The notes under the pieces are model-generated. The model made no database searches. It saw only the letters and a program-made list of their open reading frames with translations, and was not told the DNA's origin. 64,000 nt of DNA, taken from positions 1-64,000 of the forward strand of contig JAJZUQ010000012.1 in assembly GCA_021848385.1 (NCBI GenBank). Direction: 5' to 3'. Each line of letters starts with the position of its first letter. The stretch's first letter is position 1. This DNA comes from Deltaproteobacteria bacterium. Lineage in GTDB: Bacteria > Desulfobacterota > Desulfuromonadia > Geobacterales > Geobacteraceae. Made by a program: the position numbers and the translations under genes. This document shows positions 1 through 9,000 of the stretch, piece by piece.

Positions 1-1
1 G

Positions 2-439
2 GCGGTCTACCTCGGTACACTCGGTGTAATCTGCGTGTCATCCGCTTTTATCTTCATCAACCCTGAACCGACGTACACCGTGCTCCGCAATATAAAGATG
101 ATTGAGAACGCCACATGGGTGTTCCTTGCCGTCATAAACATCGACCTGATCCGCAAGATCTATATCCAGATACGTGATTCGGTAATTTCCAAGGGATTTG
201 TGGCGTTCGGGATGGTCTTCTTTTTCATCTTTCTCTGGAAGGGATCGGAACTCTATCTCCAGGTCTTCTGCTGGGACAGCGACTGGCATATCTTTGCCAC
301 CAACAACAGTATTGCTGACACCTTTGACCTTTATTCCGGCCGCATCGCCTTTTCGATGATGGTAAATCAGGCCGCCGCCATGCTGTCGGCTCTTTCGGTC
401 GGTGGAACGTTTGTCTATCTGTATCGACTGCTCAGGTAA
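2..439 (+). CDS. Hydrophobic membrane protein, 5'-truncated by window start
   Basis: Frame open from base 2 through the stop at 439; several hydrophobic segments. Confidence 0.6.
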   Translation, partial: AVYLGTLGVICVSSAFIFINPEPTYTVLRNIKMIENATWVFLAVINIDLIRKIYIQIRDSVISKGFVAFGMVFFFIFLWKGSELYLQVFCWDSDWHIFATNNSIADTFDLYSGRIAFSMMVNQAAAMLSALSVGGTFVYLYRLLR

Positions 440-458
440 AAGGGGAATCAGCGCACAG

Positions 459-668
459 TCATTCCTCCTTTGTAATCCGTATCACCTGGAGAACGCCGGG
501 CATTGATTCGATGGTGTTGATATTGAGCGTGTCCGTGTCGCCGATCACGCCAATGATGATCCGGTTGGCACCGGTCGATTGATGAATGTCGAAATCCTTG
601 GTAATCAAATACTCTTTAACCTGGTCAAGCGCCGTTTCGTCGGCGCTTTTTTTCATTATTATCAGCAC
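459..668 (-). CDS. Stand-alone DAHP-synthase N-terminal ferredoxin-like (FXD) domain protein
   Basis: 69 aa MLIIMKKSADETALDQVKEYLITKDFDIHQSTGANRIIIGVIGDTD... resembles the N-terminal regulatory domain of type I-beta DAHP synthases; no catalytic domain follows. Confidence 0.7.
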   Translation of the reverse strand: MLIIMKKSADETALDQVKEYLITKDFDIHQSTGANRIIIGVIGDTDTLNINTIESMPGVLQVIRITKEE

Positions 669-706
669 GACAGATTCCTCCTCGGATGTGCACGGTTTGC
701 TTTCGG

Positions 707-985
707 CTATTTCCCTTCCTGGCTCGTCATAATTCTTTCCAATCGCCGCGATTCGTCGATCACCCGCTCGAACAGTCTGACGATGGCCTGATCATCCAAA
801 GGCCCATGGTTTTCATCCTTCATCCGGGCGAATATGCGCTTTTCCCGCGAGGGGTCATAGACGGGGAGCTGCAAGCCCTTCTTTATCTCGCCGATCTTGA
901 GGGCCAGGGAGGCCCGCTCGTTAAATATGCGGAGGAGCGCACTGTCCAGTCGATCTATTTCCTGTCTGATTTCATCGATGGTCAT
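707..985 (-). CDS. Chorismate mutase, AroQ type
   Basis: MTIDEIRQEIDRLDSALLRIFNERASLALKIGEIK... AroQ helix pattern; start chosen inside ORF 707..1099. Confidence 0.88.
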   Translation of the reverse strand: MTIDEIRQEIDRLDSALLRIFNERASLALKIGEIKKGLQLPVYDPSREKRIFARMKDENHGPLDDQAIVRLFERVIDESRRLERIMTSQEGK

Positions 986-992
986 GGGAGCC

Positions 993-2588
993 TCAAAAGT
1001 TTTTCTTGATGAACGTATCCTTTTTGCAGTGGACATCGTCCCGCTCTGGATAATCGATGTTGTAATGGAGACCACGGGATTCCTTGCGGTTCTGTGCACA
1101 GCGCACGATCAATTCGGCAACAGTAGCGATATTGCGTAGTTCGATAAGGTCAGAGGTGATGACAAAATCCCAGTAATAGTCTTCGATTTCTTCCTGGATC
1201 AGCTTGATCCGGTTCAATGCGCGTTCCAGGCGCTTGGTTGAGCGGACGATGCCGACGTAATTCCACATGAAACGGCGAATCTCATCCCAGTTCTGCGATA
1301 CGACAACCATCTCATCACTGTTTGTCGCAGTACCGGCGTCCCACGCAGGTATTTCGGGAAAATCGAAACGGTTGGCGGTGAGCTGCTCGATGGCATGCTT
1401 GTAGGCACGCCCGGCGTAGACTGCGGCTTCGAGCAGAGAGTTGCTGGCCAGCCTGTTTGCACCGTGCAGGCCGGTGAAGGCAACTTCACCGATTGCGTAA
1501 AGAAAATTGATATCGGTTTCGGCGTTCAGGTCAACGGCGACACCACCGCAGAGATAGTGGGCCGCCGGCACGACCGGCAGTCCTTCTTTGGTCATATCGA
1601 GACCATACTCAAGGCAGGTCTGGTAGATGTTCGGGAAACGGGTGCGAACGTACTCCGGATCCTTGTGGGTGATATCCAGGTAGACGCAGTCATCGCCATG
1701 GGTTTTCATTTCGTGGTCGATGGCCCGTGCCACGATATCGCGGGGGGCCAGATCCTTCAGGGGGTGATATTTGTCCATGAATGCCGTGCCATCACGACGG
1801 CGCAGCATTGCCCCTTCGCCGCGGACCGCCTCGGAAATCAGGAATGATTTTGCATGGGGGTGAAAGAGTGTCGTGGGGTGGAATTGCATGAACTCCATGT
1901 TGGCAATGGTGGCGCCTGCCCGGTACGCCATGGCGACACCGTCACCTGTCGCGACATCGGGGTTGCAGGTATAGAGGTAGACCTTTCCCGCCCCACCGCT
2001 TGCCAACAGGGTTATCTTGGCGGCAAAGGTTTTTACCGTGCCGCTTCCTATATCGAGAACGTGAGCTCCGAGGCAGCGATTCTGCTTGAGGCGCTTTTGA
2101 GTCACTTTCGATTCGGTAATCAGGTCGATGGCAATGTGGTGTTCGTAGATGGATATATTGGGATTTTCACGTGCTGCAACAACCAGTGCCCGTTCTATTT
2201 CCCGGCCAGTAACATCGTCGGCGTGGAGTATACGCCGCTGGCTGTGCCCCCCCTCGCGGGTGAGGTCATAATCTTCACCCTTTGTCGTGAATTCCACTCC
2301 CCAGTCGATGAGGTTGTTGATTGTCTTGGGGCCCTCTTCGACCACCATGCGAACCACGTCCTCGTGGCATATGCCGGCTCCTGCCACCAGCGTGTCCTCA
2401 ATGTGGGCATCGAAAGTGTCTTCCTGTGAAAATACGGAAGCGATCCCACCTTGGGCGTAATTTGTGGCCGACTCTGTTATTTCGCGTTTAGTAACCAGCG
2501 CCACCTTGCCATGGGCTGCGGCCCGCAATGCAAATGAAAGTCCGGCGATACCGCTGCCTATGACCAGAAAATCGCTTTTCTCCTTCAT
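993..2588 (-). CDS. nadB: L-aspartate oxidase
   Basis: 531 aa, FAD motif VIGSGIAGLSFALRAA, HPTTLFHP, GANRLASNSLLEA. Confidence 0.95.
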   Translation of the reverse strand: MKEKSDFLVIGSGIAGLSFALRAAAHGKVALVTKREITESATNYAQGGIASVFSQEDTFDAHIEDTLVAGAGICHEDVVRMVVEEGPKTINNLIDWGVEFTTKGEDYDLTREGGHSQRRILHADDVTGREIERALVVAARENPNISIYEHHIAIDLITESKVTQKRLKQNRCLGAHVLDIGSGTVKTFAAKITLLASGGAGKVYLYTCNPDVATGDGVAMAYRAGATIANMEFMQFHPTTLFHPHAKSFLISEAVRGEGAMLRRRDGTAFMDKYHPLKDLAPRDIVARAIDHEMKTHGDDCVYLDITHKDPEYVRTRFPNIYQTCLEYGLDMTKEGLPVVPAAHYLCGGVAVDLNAETDINFLYAIGEVAFTGLHGANRLASNSLLEAAVYAGRAYKHAIEQLTANRFDFPEIPAWDAGTATNSDEMVVVSQNWDEIRRFMWNYVGIVRSTKRLERALNRIKLIQEEIEDYYWDFVITSDLIELRNIATVAELIVRCAQNRKESRGLHYNIDYPERDDVHCKKDTFIKKNF

Positions 2589-2788
2589 GGAATCCTCCCT
2601 TTTTAGATGCTGATCAAGTAGTCGTCAAGACGAAGAATTATTTACCTCCAACGGTGGTATGTCAAGGCATTTTAAGGTGTTATCTTATGTTTGCGCAAGT
2701 TTAGTCTTGCCAACTTGAGAGTATTGGCCTATAAATTGAATGAAATTATATGTAATTAGCTGATTTTTAAGTTTCACGGAGAGGGGAT

Positions 2789-3403
2789 GTGCCGGTGAAA
2801 AAAAGCCTGTTTCTTCTTGTCATAGCCACACTGTGTGTGCTGTTCGGTGGGGAAGCGGTGACGTTGGCAGCCGACATCTATAAATACGAGGACGCGGATG
2901 GTATCGTCCATTTTACCGACGCTCCTACCGATCATCGCTTCAAGATTTTCATGCGTGACATTAAAAAGGACAAGAGGTTGCGTACCAACTTCAAGATGAC
3001 CAACTGCCGCAATCCCGAGGAGTTCGATCCTATCATCAATGCATGCGCCCTTGAGTTCGGAGTGGAAAAATCTCTTGTCAAGGCGGTCATACATGCAGAG
3101 TCGGGGTATAACCCCAATGCTTTGTCCCGCAAAGGGGCAAGTGGTCTGATGCAGCTCATGCCAAAGACTGCCCAGGATCTGAAGGTCAACAACAGCTTCG
3201 ACCCCCAGCAGAACATCCGTGGTGGCGTTCGTTACCTTAAATTCCTCCTCACCACATTCAAGGGTGACGAGCGGCTCGCCCTTGCCGCATACAATGCGGG
3301 TCTGACCAAAGTTGCCCAGCATGGCGGTGTGCCTCCCTATGCGGAGACACAAAACTATGTCAGCAAGGTTCTCAGCTACAAACAATCCTATAGTAGCCAC
3401 TGA
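2789..3403 (+). CDS. Lytic transglycosylase (SLT domain) with DUF4124-like N-terminus
   Basis: KAVIHAESGYNPNALSRKGASGLMQLMPKTA...AYNAG. Confidence 0.92.
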   Translation: MPVKKSLFLLVIATLCVLFGGEAVTLAADIYKYEDADGIVHFTDAPTDHRFKIFMRDIKKDKRLRTNFKMTNCRNPEEFDPIINACALEFGVEKSLVKAVIHAESGYNPNALSRKGASGLMQLMPKTAQDLKVNNSFDPQQNIRGGVRYLKFLLTTFKGDERLALAAYNAGLTKVAQHGGVPPYAETQNYVSKVLSYKQSYSSH

Positions 3404-3415
3404 ATAAGGACGTGT

Positions 3416-4009
3416 ATGTCTCAGGCTAACGGTAGCCCCATCTGGAATATTCCCAATATCCTTACCTTGCTCCGTATCGCGGCAATTCCGCTTTTAGCAG
3501 TTCTCCTCCTCTCTCCCTCAAGGGAAGCAGGTTTCTGGGCAGCTGCACTTTTTGCCGTAGCATCCATCACTGACTGGCTTGACGGATACCTTGCCCGTCG
3601 CATGGGGGTTGTCACGGTTTTCGGCAAGTTTCTTGACCCGATTGCCGACAAACTGATCGTCATGGCGGCGCTTATCATGATTCTTCCCTACGACCGTGTG
3701 CCTGCCTGGATGGTGCTTGTTATTCTCGGTCGCGAGATCATCATTACCGGATTGCGTGGGATTGCCTCTACGGAGGGGATCGTTATTTCGGCCAGCAACC
3801 TGGGCAAGTTCAAGACCATCTTTCAACTCGTTGCCATTATTGCCCTTCTCTTGCATTATGACTACCACTGGTTCTTCTCCATCGATCATCCCTGGCTGTA
3901 TGTTAACATGCACAACGTCGGCATGTTCTACCTCTGGATAGCCACTATCATCACCATTTGGTCGGGTGTTGATTATCTGGTCAGGTTTATGCGTGTTATT
4001 GCAAAATGA
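3416..4009 (+). CDS. pgsA: CDP-diacylglycerol--glycerol-3-phosphate 3-phosphatidyltransferase
   Basis: CDP-alcohol phosphatidyltransferase motif DWLDGYLARRMGVVTVFGKFLDPIADK. Confidence 0.93.
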   Translation: MSQANGSPIWNIPNILTLLRIAAIPLLAVLLLSPSREAGFWAAALFAVASITDWLDGYLARRMGVVTVFGKFLDPIADKLIVMAALIMILPYDRVPAWMVLVILGREIIITGLRGIASTEGIVISASNLGKFKTIFQLVAIIALLLHYDYHWFFSIDHPWLYVNMHNVGMFYLWIATIITIWSGVDYLVRFMRVIAK

Positions 4010-4133
4010 AGTAGCTCCAGTACCTGGACACCATGGAAGGGTAGACGGTTATCTTAGGCGTTGACAGCATCGTGGTAAAAGTGTATAAAGCTACTTCCAT
4101 TTGCCTCGAATGCAGGGGTGTGGGACACAAATC

Positions 4134-4208
4134 GGCGGCGTAGCCAAGTGGTAAGGCAGAGCTCTGCAAAAGCTCCATTCAGCGGTTCAAATCCGCTCGC
4201 CGCCTCCA
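4134..4208 (+). tRNA. tRNA-Cys (GCA)
   Basis: Cloverleaf with GAGCT-CTGCAAA-AGCTC anticodon arm and encoded CCA. Confidence 0.95.
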
Positions 4209-4216
4209 AAAAAAAC

Positions 4217-4250
4217 AAGGGGTTAACCTGTTTATGGTTAGCCCCTTTTT
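4217..4250 (+). terminator. Rho-independent terminator after tRNA-Cys
   Basis: ggggttaacc...ggttagcccc followed by T-run. Confidence 0.8.
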
Positions 4251-4419
4251 GTTGTGTGCGCCCGGCTGGACGCGTGACGCGCATGCACCATTCGATGTGC
4301 TATGGTGGTCGATCCGTGCCCCTTGACGCAAGTCTGAACAGCTTTAAGCTTTATGGCAGATGGCAAATGTGATACTACTTAAATTCATCTTACGAGAAAC
4401 TGCAGTCAGGGAATAAATC

Positions 4420-5688
4420 ATGTATTGGCAGCATTTCGGATTTATAGAGCCACCGTTTGCCCTTACGCCGAACCCCGACTTCCTCTTCCTGAGTCCCCAT
4501 CACCAAGAGGCATTCGCCCATCTCCTGTATGCCATTGATACCCGTGCCGGTTTTGTCGAGCTTTCAGGGGAGGTCGGGACCGGCAAGACGACCATCGTCA
4601 GGACCGTCCTGAATCAGCTTGACCCTGAAACCCACCGGACCGCGCTGATCTTCAACCCGACCCTGTCCCCCGTCGGTCTCCACCAAGAAATCAACCGTGA
4701 ATTCGGCCTCCCCTGTTCGAGCAGTGAAGCCCATGAACTCCACCAGTTCCTCAATGCATTTCTTCTGGAACAGAACCGGGCTGATCGCACGGTAGTCCTT
4801 GTCATTGACGAAGCCCAGAACCTTTCCCCTGCAGTACTCGAACAGGTGCGCCTCGTTTCCAACCTGGAAACCGAACATGCCAAACTGATCCAGATCGTAC
4901 TCGTCGGACAACCAGAACTGCAAACCCTTCTGGCTCGCCGGGAACTACGCCAGCTCGATCAGCGGATCACGGTCCGCTATCACCTGAAACCCATGGATCG
5001 TGAGGATGTGCATGACTATATCCGTCACCGAATAAAGGTTGCCTCCGGAGGCGGGGAGCCGGTCTCCTTTTCTCCCCGTGCTGTCATAAAGATATTCCGT
5101 TTTTCAGGGGGGCTCCCACGGCTGATCAACGCCGTCTGTGATCGGGCGCTGCTTCTGGCCTACACGATGGAGACCAGGGAGATTTCACCCGACATGGCAA
5201 CACGGGCGATTCGTGATGTCAGCAGGGAAGAGCGGGGCCCGGTGTTTTTGGGCAGCCGTGTAGCCATTGCCGTGCTCGCCGCTATTCTGGTGGCATCGGT
5301 TGGGATGACATTTCTTGTCAAAAGCACCGTTGCAAAATGGGAGCAGACGGGAAAAACCATCACCACCCGCGCTGGACGCCCCGTTGCGGGGCAAGAAGAG
5401 GCTGCCGGTGGGGTGAAGATGCTCCAGCAGATGCTCAAGAGGGTGGGGCACTACGAGGGTATGCAGACCGGCGTGTTCGATGGCGTAACGGAGAATGCTG
5501 TCCGGAGCTTTCAGCGTGCGGAGGGGCTGGAGGTTGACGGACTGCCGGGAGGGAAAACCTTGGCGCGTCTCTACCAGCGATCCGGTGGAAAGCTCACCCC
5601 CGATCCCTCAGTTGTACCGGCAAACGGAGGGCGTAGCGCGGGGAGCGGGGAGTTGCCCGTGAAAGCGGGATCGGGGCAGTCGCGATGA
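4420..5688 (+). CDS. ExeA/GspA-like AAA ATPase with C-terminal peptidoglycan-binding domain
   Basis: MYWQHFGFIEPPFALTPNPDFLFLSPHHQEAFAHLLYAI, Walker A GEVGTGKTT; PG-binding repeat GVFDGVTENAVRSFQRAEGLEVDG. Confidence 0.9.
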   Translation: MYWQHFGFIEPPFALTPNPDFLFLSPHHQEAFAHLLYAIDTRAGFVELSGEVGTGKTTIVRTVLNQLDPETHRTALIFNPTLSPVGLHQEINREFGLPCSSSEAHELHQFLNAFLLEQNRADRTVVLVIDEAQNLSPAVLEQVRLVSNLETEHAKLIQIVLVGQPELQTLLARRELRQLDQRITVRYHLKPMDREDVHDYIRHRIKVASGGGEPVSFSPRAVIKIFRFSGGLPRLINAVCDRALLLAYTMETREISPDMATRAIRDVSREERGPVFLGSRVAIAVLAAILVASVGMTFLVKSTVAKWEQTGKTITTRAGRPVAGQEEAAGGVKMLQQMLKRVGHYEGMQTGVFDGVTENAVRSFQRAEGLEVDGLPGGKTLARLYQRSGGKLTPDPSVVPANGGRSAGSGELPVKAGSGQSR

Positions 5689-6290
5689 GTATGATCCTCG
5701 ATGCGTTGCGGAAGATGGAACAGGATCGCAAGATTCGGCGCCAGGGAGCGGCTCCCTTGCGTCCGGAGGTACTCAGTTATCGGAGCAGCGGACAGAAAAA
5801 CCGCCGGAATCCTGTCGTTGTCCCCATTGCCGGATTTGTGCTCGTTGCTGCCGGAATCTGTCTGGGGATTTGGGCTACAAGCGGGGGAAACGACGTGCCG
5901 CCCCGTCTGCCCGTCCAGGAAACCCGGGCTGCCGAGGTTCCCGATACCCAGCCTCCAATCAGAACCCCTGCCCCTCCGGCGCCATTGCCACAGCCATCAC
6001 CGGTGCCGGCCCCTGTGCCGCCGCCTCCGGTGCCGGCCCGAAAGGCCCCTGCTGAAGGGACTTTCATTCATAGAGAGAAAACGCCAGGTAATGCCGGTGT
6101 TACCGTTTCGGGGATAGCATGGCAGGATGAACGGGAGCTGCGGAGAGCCGTGATAAACGGGTCACTGGTCGGGGAAGGTGCCGAGGTGGGGGGTGCCCGT
6201 GTTGTCGAGATCAAGGAGGATCGGGTCAGGTTCTCACGAGATGGTCAGGTGTTCGAAGTTCTTTGCTCTTCTGCCTTCACTCCTCAGTGA
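5685..6290 (+). CDS. GspB-like general secretion pathway protein
   Basis: MSMILDALRKMEQDRK start, one TM, Pro-rich linker, C-terminal GIAWQDERELRRAVINGSLVGEGAEVGGARVVEI; overlaps the GspA-like gene. Confidence 0.8.
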   Translation: MSMILDALRKMEQDRKIRRQGAAPLRPEVLSYRSSGQKNRRNPVVVPIAGFVLVAAGICLGIWATSGGNDVPPRLPVQETRAAEVPDTQPPIRTPAPPAPLPQPSPVPAPVPPPPVPARKAPAEGTFIHREKTPGNAGVTVSGIAWQDERELRRAVINGSLVGEGAEVGGARVVEIKEDRVRFSRDGQVFEVLCSSAFTPQ

Positions 6291-6375
6291 CGGTCGTTTT
6301 GGGCCACAATTACAGAGCGTTTGTTTCCTGCACCTTGTATGGGTGCGGGTTCATTTCCCTTGAAAGGAGCGGAAT

Positions 6376-6756
6376 ATGAATGTACTACGCAAAAAAGCGG
6401 GGTGTTTAACGGCAATGACCCTGGGGTGCCTGCTTGCCGGATGTGCCGGTGATGGCACCTTGCTGAGCGAAAAGATCAAGGCCGGTGAGAACGCGATTGC
6501 CTCTGCTCGGGAGAGTTCGGCCTCGGTCAGTGCAGCCGTAGAGCTGAAGAGTGCGGAGGAAAAGCTCGCCGCGGCCCGCGCCGCAGAGGTAGAGAAAGAG
6601 TATGACAAAGGTGTCCGGTTGGCCGAAGAGGCGCAGGTTACTGCCGACTATGCCCGGGCCCGGGCAGATGCAATCAAAGCACAAAAAGCAGCCGAAGAGA
6701 TGCGAGCGAAAGTAAAGGCCCTGAAAAAGGAAGTCGAGTCGATGCCATTGCGGTAA
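6376..6756 (+). CDS. DUF4398-like lipoprotein
   Basis: Lipobox LLAGC; Ala-rich coiled coil. Confidence 0.7.
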   Translation: MNVLRKKAGCLTAMTLGCLLAGCAGDGTLLSEKIKAGENAIASARESSASVSAAVELKSAEEKLAAARAAEVEKEYDKGVRLAEEAQVTADYARARADAIKAQKAAEEMRAKVKALKKEVESMPLR

Positions 6757-6810
6757 TCCGGGCCACGTTGACGGGCGTTTTATATCAAATTTACGGATAG
6801 GGGGTAACCC

Positions 6811-7764
6811 ATGACCAGATTTTTATCTGCAGTGTTGGGAAAAAGAACGGGTAGCGTCATTCTGCTGAGTTTACTGGTGGCAGGATGTGGTCCGTCGCAG
6901 TCGGACATGATGGCCAGGGACCGGCTTGAACAGGCGCGTGAGGTATATGACACGGCAAAGAGCAATGAGAATGTTCAGGCGTATGCGCCCGTACCGTTGA
7001 TCGAGGCGGAAAAGGCCATGTCATTGGCGGAACAGGCAAAGGACCCGGACGACATCGCACACCTGTCGTGTCTTGCCAAACAGCGATCGCTCATTGCCGT
7101 TGCCATTGCCGAGGGGAAAGTTGCTGAAAACGATACCAGACTTCTCGACAAGGAGAGTGCTGAAATACTTCTGATGAAGCGGGAGCGTGAAACGAAGATT
7201 GCAACGAGCCGTGCCGATGCAACGGCGGCGGAACTGGAAAAAATAAGGCTTGAATCCGAAATAAAGACGCGCGAACTCGACAGGTTGAAACGGGAAGCCG
7301 AGGCACGTGCCAACGAGGCACAGAACGCCTCGAAGCTTGCCGAGCAGTTGTTGAAGGAACTTTCCGATCTCAAGGCGAGGCAGACCGAACGAGGTATCGT
7401 ACTGACGATCGGCGATGTACTCTTTGCCACCGGCAAGGCGGATATAAGGAGTGGCGCCCAGCGCAGCATTGACAAGCTGGCAGCGTTTCTGACTGCGCAA
7501 CCGAACCGAAATGTCGTGATAGAAGGGTATACCGACAGTGTGGGGAGCGACAAATATAATCTTGACCTGTCGGAAAGACGTGCTGAATCTGCCAAGAACG
7601 AGCTTGTAGCCCGTGGAATAGGTGGCGAGCGGATCACGACCAGGGGGTTTGGAAAGCGGGACCCGGTGGCAAGCAACGACACGCCGGAAGGTCGCCAGTT
7701 GAACAGACGGGTGGAGGTTATTATCCTGAATGAAGTGGCAAAACCGGAGGTGAAATCGCCCTAA
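6811..7764 (+). CDS. OmpA-family lipoprotein (DUF4398-like + OmpA C-terminal)
   Basis: Lipobox LVAGC; VVIEGYTDSVGSDKYNLDLSERRAESAKNELVARGI. Confidence 0.9.
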   Translation: MTRFLSAVLGKRTGSVILLSLLVAGCGPSQSDMMARDRLEQAREVYDTAKSNENVQAYAPVPLIEAEKAMSLAEQAKDPDDIAHLSCLAKQRSLIAVAIAEGKVAENDTRLLDKESAEILLMKRERETKIATSRADATAAELEKIRLESEIKTRELDRLKREAEARANEAQNASKLAEQLLKELSDLKARQTERGIVLTIGDVLFATGKADIRSGAQRSIDKLAAFLTAQPNRNVVIEGYTDSVGSDKYNLDLSERRAESAKNELVARGIGGERITTRGFGKRDPVASNDTPEGRQLNRRVEVIILNEVAKPEVKSP

Positions 7765-7861
7765 GGGCTTCCCCAACCTCCATTTCTTGACGAAACTGCT
7801 TGACACATTTCCTCCCGGGATGTCAGACTTTGCACCATATGAGTTCATCTGACCGGATAGG

Positions 7862-8875
7862 TTGCGAGACGTTATTCCCATGAAAGAACACGATGCTGCA
7901 GGGAAAAAACCAATTCAAATAGGTAAGGGGAAAGCTTCGACGGTAGGGAGAGGACGCCGTTCCCGTTTTGTTAGACAAATGAAATGGCGTGTGGGGGTGG
8001 TGGCTTTCATAATGTTCTCCCTCCCCGTAGTTCTTCTCCCCCGCAGGGTTGCCGTAAGATTCGGCGAGCTTGCCGGCATTCTCGTATTTCACCTGTGCCG
8101 TTGCGAAAGGCTCAGGGCCATCGAGAACATTCAGGGCTCTCTCTCCTATTTCGAACGAAACGGGGGATTGGACCCTGCGTATGGTTCGCCCTACGAGATT
8201 GCCCGGCGAACATTCGCCCAGTTCGGCAAATCCGTGGTTGAAGTCCTGAAACTATACTACGGTGTTGGACGGGGAATCATCGACAGTGTGGAAATCCGGG
8301 GGCTGGAGCATTACTGGAAGGCCTGTGAACGGAACAAAGGGATCATCTTTATTACGGGCCATTGCGGTAACTGGGAGTTGATGGCCCTGGCATTCGGGGC
8401 TCGTTATGCACCTGTTTCTGTCGTAGCGAAGCATCAGGACAACCGGTTTTTCAATTCGGCGATAGAAAATTTGCGCAGCAACTTTCGCAATGGCGTGATC
8501 TATACCGATGGAGCGGCACGGAAAGTCTTTTATGAACTGAGACAGAAGGGGATTGTGGGGATACTGCTGGACAAGGTGGTGAAACCCCAGGAAGGTGCTG
8601 TTGTCGACTTTCTGGGAAGACCGGCCTGGACACCGATCATGCCGGCCATCATAGCTGCAAAGACCGGAGTTCCCCTGGTCCCCATATTCATTCATCGTGA
8701 AGGTGACAGGCACGTCATCACCATCTCCCCTGAGATAGATTTTTCATGCGACGATACGGCAACTATGGATTCCGTTGCCATTACGCAGGAGTTGACATCT
8801 CATATCGAAAACTACATACGAACCCATCCTGACGAATGGATGTGGATGTACAAGCGCTGGAAAAACGTCGCGTGA
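7862..8875 (+). CDS. Lauroyl/myristoyl (LpxL/HtrB-like) acyltransferase
   Basis: GIIFITGHCGNWELMALAFG, VDFLGRPAWT; ends PDEWMWMYKRWK. Confidence 0.88.
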   Translation: MRDVIPMKEHDAAGKKPIQIGKGKASTVGRGRRSRFVRQMKWRVGVVAFIMFSLPVVLLPRRVAVRFGELAGILVFHLCRCERLRAIENIQGSLSYFERNGGLDPAYGSPYEIARRTFAQFGKSVVEVLKLYYGVGRGIIDSVEIRGLEHYWKACERNKGIIFITGHCGNWELMALAFGARYAPVSVVAKHQDNRFFNSAIENLRSNFRNGVIYTDGAARKVFYELRQKGIVGILLDKVVKPQEGAVVDFLGRPAWTPIMPAIIAAKTGVPLVPIFIHREGDRHVITISPEIDFSCDDTATMDSVAITQELTSHIENYIRTHPDEWMWMYKRWKNVA

Positions 8876-8918
8876 CGTTTGCCCGGGATGCGAATAATCC
8901 GAATTGAGGTATGCTTGA

Positions 8919-8956
8919 GAGTGCCCACCGACGTGTTACGGATGGGCACTTTCTCG
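8919..8956 (+). terminator. Hairpin with T-rich tail
   Basis: gagtgccca...tgggcactttctcgttttt. Confidence 0.65.
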
Positions 8957-9000
8957 TTTTTCCCCGTAACGGGCAAGTGTATGACGTTCCCAAGGAGGCA

